Below are positions 24,601 through 36,700 of a stretch of 64,000 nucleotides of DNA, piece by piece. Source of the DNA: Pachyseris speciosa. Taxonomy: Eukaryota; Cnidaria; Anthozoa; Scleractinia; Pachyseridae. A program made the translations under genes and the position numbers. The notes under the pieces were generated by a model. The model was given only the letters and a program-made list of their open reading frames with translations. It did no database searches and was not told the DNA's origin. Within the stretch, counting starts at the first letter, position 1. Every line of letters begins with the position of its first letter. The stretch covers positions 315,001-379,000 of the forward strand of contig JAEMWC010000373.1 in assembly GCA_016490735.1 (NCBI GenBank), given 5' to 3'.

Positions 24601-27600
24601 ATAGACCACAATTTGAAAAAAAAAAAAACGAAAAATGACCAGGTTTCAGGGCTTATTTTGCATCACTTCCACTTAATTGTCGAACATCGAATTTATCATT
24701 CGACTCAAAGGATTTGTCCAGGACAGCTGTGAACTCTCTTCTGATTGGTTTAAAGAATAGGATGCACATGCGTCGAACCGTGAAACCATCCCTTAAACAG
24801 GTTATTTTATCTTAAATTAGGGGGAAATGAAGTTCATTTTGCCTATTTTCCATCTCTTCAGTGAATATGATCAAAGACATAAAATGGAGCCAGCGCTTGA
24901 TTGAAGGACAAGAAACATTTTCAACGTCAACTGATTTTCTACCACATACACCATCTTTTCGAAGCAAAGTAAGATTAATTAATTTCTTTCTTCTTGTTTT
25001 CAGTATGTATTTTTAAACTGGATATTATTCTCACCAGATTTATTTGTTCACAGGTCCTTGATCCCAGATGGATCATAACACTAGTCAAGCGTGTGTTTGT
25101 GTTCACAGTTACAGTGGATTTGTTTGTTAGCTGCTGTGACGAATACGTAGACTCAGTAACGCTAACCGTGACTGACGATAACAGCTCTTACTCGGAGTGC
25201 AGTGATGTAAGGTTCTTTAACAGCTCCACCATGCTGCGGTTACAATGCATGCCTCCAAGAAGAGGGAAATACCTCATACTGCAATTTATCAGTGACTCCA
25301 TAGTTCCAGCCAGTAGCATAGCGGTCTCTGCTTTCGGTACGTGAGAGCTTTTCAATGTGAACTTGAGTTCCACATTAGTGTAAAAAAAGAATTTCTGGTC
25401 ATTCCACGGCTTTAACTGGAATAATGGAGAATATTTCATAAGAGCAAGTAGTATCACTTGGTATACAACGAACGTTTCAACGTTTCATGATGTTGTGTGT
25501 TAAATGAAAAATTCACTTCTTTGACTTGACATTCATACCATACTAAATTATTGTTGCTTTTCATACACGATATCGCTGACCAACTTCTGCGTGACGTTTG
25601 GAAAGGTTTTGTATTTGATCATGTTTTTACTCGCTTTTTCTACTGGAAAGAAACTTAAAATTGATTCTTAAAATATCTGGAACGTGCTTTCTATGAAAGT
25701 TAAAGGTATTTTTTAAACAAGTAGCCATCCTTTTGTTTACTTTCGCATCCACATCATTAACATGATGTTTCTCAGCGTTCATACAACTGTTTTAGTAATC
25801 AAGCAATTATATCTATTACAGATTCTGTAGTTGAGACCCATGGAGCTCGCCGGGAGTTGTGGTATCGGTACGTGAATACTGAGGGATACGCAACACTTCG
25901 CGAAAATCCTATCTTTGATCAGTCGCCTGATGGTTACACCACTACATTAAACCTGTCTGCTACATTTGAGATCAGCGATAACTATGGCGAAAAATTGACT
26001 TCCTTCTTACAGGTAGGATAACCGTACTTTTTAACAAAGGCTAAATTTGAGTTGCAGTTGCAGTTGCAGTCCAGACCCAACGCATATTTAACGATCAATA
26101 AAAAGCTAAAGTAGCCTAGACCTTAGAAGTGGCTTTTGATCAAATGGGATTGTCGTTCTTAGTGCTGTCTTGAGAGGACGTGACTAAAATTCGTAGCGAT
26201 AGCCGCGTACATAACACCTACATTATGAAAAGCATTGCTTTTCGCTCACATTCAGCGTCGGAAAAGATAAAAATATTGACCAACACAGGTACCGATGACT
26301 GCCAACTACGCATTTTCTCTCTCTTGCGGAGACGAATGTGAACTGTGGCTCAAAGAATTCCCGGAAAAAGAGCTGTCATTTGTGGATGGAGCTGCTTCTG
26401 ATCTGGGACAAGAAATTATGCTCGTCCAGTTGCAACGATGGGCTAGCTACAACGAATCAGACACGTGAGTCAAATTATGGACTTAAGTAGTCGAGAGCTA
26501 ATATTGGGTTTATATGGCGTCAGGATGCCATATATTTAACTGGAACTACAATTTTTGTTTTGAATTGAATAACCTATCAAATGGAGATGTATCTACCGCG
26601 TTTACCGAGTTATATTAGATTTTTTACTCCTTGGGTTCCGCAAGATTTTCGTTCTATTAGCGTGTAAAGGAAACGTAACGGGGAGAGTGTGAGCCAGACG
26701 TTTCAAACTCTCAACGTATTTTGAGCAGCTTTATGTATTCGGTCCTGCACGGTTTCTTATTCTGTTTTACTTTGTATCAAATATAAATAAAATTGACGAG
26801 ATGACATTTTCAAGGATCGTTTCCACAGCGTTAGCTCCCAGGCGTTTTTGGAAGATCATTTTGGTGTACCTGCTTCGTTTTATAAATTACATTACAGCAA
26901 ATTAGGACTTCAAGGTTAAAAAGTGGAGGACGCGAATGCCCTTACGTAAACTTGTGGGGGGTTTTTTCTGGATATTTAAGACTCTTAAAATTATACTGGC
27001 ACAAAGGAAGAGTAGGTGTCAAGAAAAGCATTTACGTATCTTGAAACTGTTACTCAATATCAAGTTGTTCTTCGCACAGATGTTTAAAGAAATCATCCAA
27101 GTCAAGGTTTCACCTAAGTAAATGTAAGCTGTATGTACTAAATGTGTACATGAAAGACGAACTGCGGTTTAAGTGTTTGTCTGTTGGTATGAGCGGACCA
27201 AAGGAAATTCAACAAGAACCGATCCAAGGCGACTATCTGTTTGCTTTTCCACCAGGTACGTCATTCACTGTCTGCTTTTTGTTCAGTATATCTCCATTCT
27301 CCTTTTAAGCCAGACTGAAGTTTTTATGTGCCTTTCCAAAAGGTTTTTCGTGTGGCTGCTGATCACGATTGGCACCAGACTTAAGACCTCCTCATCAGCA
27401 CCAAAATCGCTGTGAATTTTGTACGAGTACCTTTTTAGTCCAATGGATTACTTTTCCTGCAACTTATTGCCTACCTTTTGCTTTTATCCTTTTCGACAAC
27501 TGATAAAGGTTTTGAGTTTTTGGTAAAACCACGGTCTATTTACTTCATGATTTACTTTAATTTGAAATTACCGTTTTGTCATCAACAGGAATAAGAAGTT

Positions 27601-28595
27601 TATCTTTCACTCTACTGCGACCGAATGACAGCATAATCAATCAAGTGGATCTTGGTTCTGTTCTTCATATCACTGGCAAGTAACTCAAAATTTTGTTTCA
27701 ATTTTTAAGTTGTTTTGGAGGCACGATGGTGTAGTGGTGAGCACGGCGGGCTTGAGGTCGGAGGATCGGTGGAGCGATGGTTGGAGTCTTGGTCTCTCCA
27801 TCGTCCTCCTGTCCCCTTAGGCAGGAAACGTTACTCCACATTGTCTGTCACCCAGGTGTATGAATGGGCAGTGTAGACATACTTTTGGGTGTCATCCTGC
27901 AATGGACTAGCCTCAGAGTGGTATAAATCTTACTTACTGGATGCCACAAAAACCGGGTTAGGCTCCAGCCGTGAGGTCCACCTTGCCAAGAAAATCAATT
28001 TTTCCATCCGTAAAACCCTACATGACGGTCACCGCGCAGGGGGAGGGGCTGGGGGGCTTTAGCCCCTCCCCCCCACTCCCCCCCCCCCCCACTTTTCAAC
28101 AGTACTATGTCTCGAATGAGTTGAGCTTTGTGGATACGTTACTAATTGCCAGTTATTAGTTAAGCGAAAAGGTAATTAAATTCTTGTTTTAAAACACGGC
28201 TTTTTATTGCTAAAATTATATTTTTCACCACACCATGTTAGTTTTAAATGCATTTCTAGCCATTTAAGAGGACTTTAATTTTAAAATGTTTCGGGAAAGC
28301 ATGCCCCCGAACCCCCGAGTTGACTCACGCTAATGCGTTCGAAGTGAGCCTCCCCTCCCACACCCTCCCACCCCTCCCCCCCACTTGCAAAGTTGCTGCG
28401 CGGGCCTTGCATAACGAAGTCGCGATTGTGAATGATATATCAAATGCATCATATATGAACTGCGGAAATGAAATCAAATGAAGAATGATCCTCGCAGTGG
28501 TAAACGCAATTTTTGCAATTGCGAAAAGAAGCCTGAAAAAAAATTCAGGATTTCAACGGGGTTTGAACCCGTAGAAAAAAAATAAATAAAAAAAA

Positions 28596-28628
<33 letters not shown>

Positions 28629-31600
28629 ATTTTTTTCAGGCTTCTTTTCGCAATTGCAAAACTTGCGTTCACAACTGCGAGGATCATTCTTCATTTGATT
28701 TCATTTCCGCAGTTCATATATGATGCGTTTCATATATCATTCACACTCATTTCTTTCACATGAACATATGAACCCACAATTGACCTGCTCCCAACGTCAG
28801 TTGCTTCATAGCTCAGTTGGTTAGAGCATCGCACCGGTAATCGCGAGGTCACGGGTTCAAACCCCGTTGAAGTCCTGAATTTTTTCAGGCTTCTTTTCGC
28901 AATTGCAAAACTTGCTTTCACAACTGCGAGGATCATTCTTCATTTGATTTCATTTCCGCAGTTCATATATGATGCATTTCATATATCATTCACACTCATT
29001 TCTTTCACGGGAACATATGAACCCACAATCTACCTGCTCCCAACGTCAGTTGCTTCATAGCTCAGTTGGTTAGAGCATCGCACCGGTAATCTCGAGGTCA
29101 CGGGTTCAAACCCCCTTGAAGTCCCTTCTTTTCGCAATTGCAAAAATTGCGTTTACAAATGCGAGGATCATTCTTCATTTCAAGTCGCGATTGTTGTTTC
29201 GTTTTCAGCATCGTATAAGTACTGCTGCCAGGGTATGTACTGTCCTGATTGCCCCATTTCACTGGAGTTCCAAGCTTTTGGCAAATCGTACCTTGTAAAT
29301 CCATTTGTAAATTTGACGTGTTCTGAGCGCATATTCCAGGTGGATATCGAGGTGAACACACAGCCAGGAACCAGTTCCATGGAGGTATTACATTGCATTC
29401 ATCTAGAATTATGCGCTGTTATACATCGTTTCTCTATTACGACATTCTGATCGGTCACTAATCTCTTTTTCTTTTTTCAATGTCTTCCGAAACAGATAAC
29501 CTACTCATTCCCAAATGACGAAACTGCAAAGAAGGGAAAAAGAAAAATTATTGATGTCAACGTTAAAGGTAAGTCAGTTGCGGATTTGGTGTTTAGAGAT
29601 TTGGTGGAAGTTTTGAGAGTGTGGTTTGCTCTAAGGCAAACTATTTTTTCTTGGTAGGTTGACGAGTAATAACTCGAACAATGTAAGGGAAACCTTGTAA
29701 ACAATTAAAGAGCCTCCCTTATTTGTTATGAGGTATTGTATCCCATCTTAAGGGAATTAAATTGCTCCATATCACTCTATTCTCTAAAACGCACATCTAT
29801 CTATTAAGCCAGTAGGATCTCTGCTTTTTTACTTGGAGTCCACTATTACAGTTATCTGAAATTCTCTTTTCAGTGGCCTCAGTTACTCAGTTTACCTTTT
29901 CCGAAGGGTATACCGATTGGACGGTCCACGGATGGAAAATTTCAGGTAAAACGTTTAAGCTAAAATTTCCACCTTTTTCCAAACGCAATTGTTTATTCAT
30001 AAATTTATTTGATTATCATTTTAATTTCAGAAGGACTTGGTTTGGTCAACCAACCCCTTAATAGCCTACTCGAAAGTCCTTTGTTGTTATGGAAACCATT
30101 TTACAAGGATGTTGGTTTATGCCTACAGTTCAAGTTCCAACTTCCTACCGAGTTTCTTTCTTCTCTAAAAGTTTATGTTAAGACAAGTCAAGAACAGGTT
30201 CTGATTTGGAAGTTACGAGGCTATCAGGGGAACAGGTGGAACGATGCAAAAGTTACTTGGAAGCCACAAGAAAATACTCAAGTAAATAGTTTTTTGGGTT
30301 TTAATAAGCGTCTATTGTGAGCAACTGGTACTTAAGAGGCTGTCCGTGTAAAAATCGACCACTCGATCTGGATCAAAATTTAGATTCCGTTCAAAATTTG
30401 CCCATAAAATAAGGTTCATATAAGATCTAAGAAAACACATTTCTTTCGTTCTTATTCTCTGTGATACTTAAGATATTGAGACAAATTCCATCGATACCAG
30501 GAAACATTAAAATGGGTCTTTCGCGAAGCCGAAATTTGCCCGATTTCGGTTGCTTGCTTCTCGGCGGGTATTTATCGGAATAACTCTAGATTTACACAAT
30601 GTACACACATATCAAAATACTTTAAGTCAGAGGTAAAACCAAATCAAAGTAAGTTAATTAAATGGGATAACACGAAAACAAACGAACCAGAATAAACGCC
30701 ACTTGCAAGAACCGAACGAAGTCCGCCAGGAACAACCCCATTTCTCAAAATTCTGACTTGCCCGGAAAGCCCCTTATATTTTTCTCCGTAGTATTAGGGT
30801 ATGTGAATGATATATGAAATGAATCATATATGAACTGCGGAAATGAAATCAAATGAAGAATGATCCTCGCAGTTGTGAACGCAATTTATGCAATTGCGAA
30901 AAGAAGCCTGAAAAAAATTCAGAAGTCCTGATTTTTTTTTTTCAGGATTCTTTTCGCAATTGCATAAATTGCGTTCACAACTCGAGGATCATTCTTCATT
31001 TGATAGTATTAGGATAGTTTCTTTTAACCGTGAAATAATAACTTTTGGATTTCGAGCATGCGAAGAGATATAGAGGAAGTATTTTCCACAAATCCGCTAA
31101 TTGGTGGGCTAACCGAATGTCGCATCCCTCATTATAGGTGTATCAGTTTCGAGTTTATTTGTTGATAAATTGAGCAAAAATGTTGGTAATACAACAGGTA
31201 TAAAACTAAAACGTTACCTCAAACTGTTTTTCGCTCCACATCGTGCAAGCTACGTTTTTCATCATCACTTGCCATGGTACTAAATGCCAAGATTACTGGC
31301 CCGTGCAAACAAACACATCGACATATTCGCTTTCCTTTCGGGCAAAATAAAGTGTATCAACGAAGGCCCCTTTGACGATTGTACGCCGTCATATTAACCT
31401 TTATCTCTGGATGATGAATGAAGCAAACAAGAGGCGATTTATGAAAGAAATAGAGGAGGAATATCAAGCAACTTTGTAGCACCTGCACCATCGCTTTTCA
31501 GTTGTTTGTCTGCTAATCATTACCGCTGACCGCAACAACGCACTGTTGGACTGGCGGTCAAAATGGCGGAAGATCACACCTGTTCTTTTGCCCTAATCGT

Positions 31601-32230
31601 AAACGGAAAATGGGGCCCAAACAGAGGAGAAAAAAATGTCATTTTTCTACGTGAATGTTCACATGACATCAGCAACCGCCTACGAGGATGTCATCTGTCA
31701 AGCGAGAACGTAACGGAGATCAACTTAATTCTGGCGCGAGCTGGGCTATTTGACCTCGGTATGAGCAAGGTGAAAGGGATCACTATATGCCCCACGCACA
31801 GAAACAATCTCGGGAGGTACTGGCAGCCACCACGGACCTGCCAATATCCAGAGCTTGTAGTACAGTTGAAGAAAGTTGCAGGCGGAACAGTTATAAATTT
31901 TAAAACTTCAAAGGAGATTTATACTCTGTGTGGAGAAACGGCACAAGTGGGATCACGGGAGTTCCAGTATTTTACGATTAGCTCTTTTCAAATTTTCTTT
32001 TGCCAAGCGGTTTAACGTTTTGGAGCAATTTTATTGTAATTTACTCAAAAGAAGTGAGGGCACGCAAAATTGACGCGACGCCTTACTAAACACAGCTGTT
32101 ATTGTTTACTTATTTTATTAAATTTTGTTTGCTTGGCAATTTGCACGACATGTCGAAAAAAACACAAGGAGAAAGTTGCAAAGGCGACATGGCTGCATAG
32201 TTTTACTGAATATGACTCACCCGTTGATGG

Positions 32231-32275
<45 letters not shown>

Positions 32276-33638
32276 TGAAAGTTCCGGCAGGTAAGATAAG
32301 ACGTTCTAAACAAGATCGGTATCCTGGGTTGTGTTTAATTGATTTGCGATCACAGCTTTGATAAGAATGCGTGCCTGTTTGCATGTAAGCACTAAAGTCG
32401 ATCATTTTTTTCTCCCAAAACAAATGTGTTGCTTGACCAAATACGGTGTTTCTGTTATAAAAGCTCTGTCTGTTATTTTATTTATGTTGATTCAGTGTAG
32501 CGACTTCAAAGCGACTTTGTACTTTATGCAACAACACGCAGGACTCATGCGACGGGACATTTAATTCATTGCTGAATGTTCCAATCCTTTGCTCAAACGA
32601 AGCAGTTCTAAAGCGCCCGAGGATGGGATATTTCTTATTTGCTTTCTTATCGTCGCAGGAAATGTGTTTACAAAACCTCGGTGGCAAAGCTTTTTGCCTT
32701 CATGTTCAGTTCCCGCAACTTGCCTGCTTAATCGTACTCCACAAAGGTATATTTTTGTTTGTTTTTGGATCGAACGAAACATCATGCGCATTGCAATCTC
32801 TACACGCTTCGATGGACGCCATTCATACTTTCGTCATGATATAAACAATCGAGCAAGAATCTACGCAAGTTTCACCTACATCAACTAGAACATGGGAGTA
32901 TCCGATGTATGTGATGCTGTATGCAGCAACTTACTGTACAGTTAGTTCCTGGTGCCAAACCTTTGTTGGTAAAATAGGTGTGATCCACAACAAAATAAGG
33001 TTTTAGTTTTTAGAAAGTAAAATAAGTCAATGATAAGTAAGGTTGGATAGAGCGCTTTTCAATTGAGTGTCGTAAAACCAAAACCAAGGAATTACTTCAG
33101 CCAATCACAACAGAAGTAAGCAATGAAATGAGCTCATCAGAATACGAAACAATTACATGTAGCCGGCGTAAAACGCGGGAAAATACGCGCGTGCAAATCA
33201 TAATTGGTTTTGGTTTTGCTTCTCATTGGTTGAGAAAGTGGCGCGAGTTTTCCTGGCCAATCACAGAGCGAAGCAATGCAAAACCAAAGCAAAACAATAA
33301 TTACTTTCGACACTCAATTGAAAACCGTTCTGGAAACGTAATGCTTCCGATGACTGTATTGTAATATGTTTTAACAGGCTGGCCAAAAAAGAAGCCAAGT
33401 TAGCAATAACAAGTGTTTTAACGTCGACTCCATACAAAGAAGTACCGACTCCATATAAGGCAACGGAGAAAACAGACGTTAGTTGGACCCAAGAAAGTGA
33501 CTGTAATACCCTGGGAAAGCCTTTTATCTTGCGCCTCTAATTTTTTCATATTTGATGAAATATGACTACGACTACTAAAAAAATACTGCAAGTACTCTGA
33601 CCACTAACACTACTACTACTACTACTACTACTGATGAG

Positions 33639-33702
<64 letters not shown>

Positions 33703-36700
33703 AGTGATGATAAACTTCTAACACACGTAAGTCACAAGGCACTTTTAAAATTACACACACTCGCTTTCGTTGAACGTGTCCTTCGCGGGACAAACGTTTG
33801 CAAGGGAAGAGAAAGGCTCGCCCATTCCGTTCTCGCGCATCTTATTTCCCCCTTTTTCTCCGCCTTCAAATGCCTGATTTGTCCTTTGAGTGTAAAACAA
33901 AAGAATCTTGTACTTTTTAGTACAGTCAACTGTGGCTGTGATGGCACGACGCTGTTACGGACACCAGCTAAGTCATCGTGAAAAACAAATCACACACGTT
34001 TGATTGAAATAGACTCCCGCTACTTGTACGAACTCTTGCCATTAAGGAACACAACTCGCGGCCCCGAAGGTGTTCCCAATAACGACAGCTTACTCGGTTT
34101 CTTTTTCAACAAGAGAACTAATTTAATTACTTCTGTGATTTAGTTTCCAGAGATGAGGAACGCCTAAATTACCACAGTCTTTTATTCACCTACAACACGA
34201 CAATGAACCTTTAGGCGCAGAGATCAAATGTTCAGCGCAGTCCCCTCGTTCATCAGTTAGATGTTCCCTGGGAAAGTGCTACCCAAAAAGCAAAATCACG
34301 ATGTGTTGATAAAGCCAAGAAGGATTGTCGCCTTATATGCGATATGATTGTACCAGAAAACGGAGATGAGTTATACAAGGCACTTGCGTCCCAATCCGAA
34401 ACTTTTGAGCCTTCTTCGGATCTAGTAGCTCTGATGACAGCCTACAAGAATGCCAAGACATCGGGGCTCAGGACACAGATCTTGAGTCTTTACGCTTTTA
34501 GATACCCAATTTCCACATTAATTAAGCTACACGAGCCGTTATCAAGTGAAGCGCGCAAGAAAACTTGCCAAACTGCATGGTCCAGGAAACGTACCAAAAA
34601 AGGAAGCTAAACATCGTGTGCGACTTGACATGGTTAAAGTTGATCATTTCCTAGAGTTTGCGAATAGACCGTAATTTTACCAGGACGTGCCCTATGGCAG
34701 TCGAAAGTTGACAGTGGACACTGGAGAGAAAATTTCCATGCCAAATGTCATCCGGACAGTTACGAGATCTACCATGGTTCACCAATACCAGAGCTTCTGC
34801 GAAGAGGAATGTTTCACTCTCTTGAGTCGCTCTACTTTATTTACAGTCAAGTCAGGTCAAGCGTACCCCCCTAGAGTACATTAATGAGTTGATTATTTGA
34901 ACATTGAACCCGTTAGTCGTTTCGAATAATGCAATCATTTTTGAAATATTCGAATCAAATTTCAATTGCTGATTGGACTATGTCCGTAGATGTGTTTGAA
35001 AAACGCGTTCGACCAACGAGACTTTAATTCTGTCATCTCTTTTAATAGAGTACATATTTTTTAGCCCTTTAAAATCCAACAATAATGTTCTTTCCGAGGA
35101 ATACTAAAAATAATAAATTTGTACGGAGCGAAATTGAACACAGCTGATAGCGTACAGCGTTGTAAACAACCAAAAATATTGACAACACTTGCTAGAACTT
35201 CGTCTGAAATCCTTTTATCACGAATAAGACTTCTATAAGCTCTATGCGATGTAGAAAGCAAAAAAACTGCTCGATAATAACATTTACAATACCGTTTTTC
35301 ACCTATCACTTCTACTCACCGGTGGACGCCATGTTGGACGCTTCGATTTCCCATATAAGGAGCATGTTTTGTTCGCTTAGTCCAATCAGCAATCGAAGTT
35401 TGATTCGAATATTTAAAAACCGATGCATTATTCCAACGACTAACGGGTTCAATGTTCAAATAATCAACTAATTAATGTAATCTAGGGGGGTACGCTTGAC
35501 CTGACTTGACTGTAAAATCTTAGAGGTAAGGGAGGCATCTAAACGTAGGTAAGGGAAAGAAGAAATTTTGAGTTCTGTCATATACTTTCTGAGGCGATAA
35601 CTGTTGGCACTAACCATATCGCACAACCTTTCTTTATTTGAGGAAATCAGTCATAAATAATAAGTTATTCAATTCGCGTCTTTACAAGTGGGATGGGAAA
35701 AGACGAAATGCATCACTCCCATTTGAGTCGCATCGCTTTGTAAAGTTGTAAGAAGTAGAATATGGGGATTCTGGACTTGGTTGAAGTAAATACCTGAGCA
35801 AACCCCAGATACAAGGGTAAACTCAAATGGTCAGGGTCAACTTCAGTTTCTAGAAGAAAGTCATTGGTATGGCCTTTATCACCCCTTTCAACCCTTTCCA
35901 TGCCTAGGTTACTGCAGGGGCTAGATAATATCGCCGCAGATGGTGCAGCAGGGTTCCAGACGATTGAAAGAATTGTAGATAATCTTAGAGAGAAAGGGAG
36001 CGAAAGGGAATGGTGCGTTGCTGCAAAGCGGAGGCTAAAGGATGGAAAGCGTTATCTCAAGACAGACTCCAGAGTCCATTGTAGTGAGGAGAATTCCTCT
36101 TGCAAAGATCACTGCCGAACGTTTGCTCTAAGTGACCCAGTGGAGAGCGATTTCAGACAGGATTGTGATCACGAGCATAACTTGAGGTGTGAGTTGTGTG
36201 ATGATCTAAACGACTTAATAAACGATGTGAAGCAAGAGATTCTTCAATCCTCCACAGCTGCGCACAACAGAGAATAACAAGAAGACCTCTTGTATGACTT
36301 TGAACAAGCCAAAACTGACATTATTGAGTGGAAAGCTTACGTTTTACGGTCGGTAAACCAGGACAAGGCGAAGCATGATGCCATCAGGAACCTGAGCCAC
36401 AACTCAGTTTTAGTAGTAATGGACTGGGCAATAAAATTTGTACAGATGAAATACCGAGAGAAGCAATCAGACTGGTACGGCAAAAGAAGCATTAGCTGGC
36501 ACGTGTCGACCGTCATTTCTAAAGAAGAAGCAGCTAGTTCCAGTAAGGTGGAAGTCGAAACATGCGCACATCTGTTTCATAACTGTCAGCAGGACTGGTA
36601 CACTGTCTTCTCTATTTTTGAAAACCTTTTAAACGAGGTGTTAGCATCCAAGCCCTCCGTTACCATTGTGTTTCTTCGCTCAGATGAAGCTGGATGCTAT

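Larger units (their letters stand above)
30332..32178 (+). repeat. Left ~1.65-kb terminal inverted repeat
   Basis: It matches the reverse complement of 39,220-40,905 at high identity. It differs by a 205-bp palindromic SINE (30,799-31,003) present only here. It contains exon 1 and the start of exon 2 of the internal gene. Confidence 0.88.

Noticed and set aside
28801..28873. tRNA-Thr(GGT)-like sequence
   Set aside because: The D and T arms look good, but the anticodon stem is mismatched and the unit is repeated in tandem with a SINE tail, so it is a SINE head and not a working tRNA gene.
33575..33981. His- or Asp-run frames on both strands
   Set aside because: Both come from the GAT/ACT microsatellites at 33,609-33,713.
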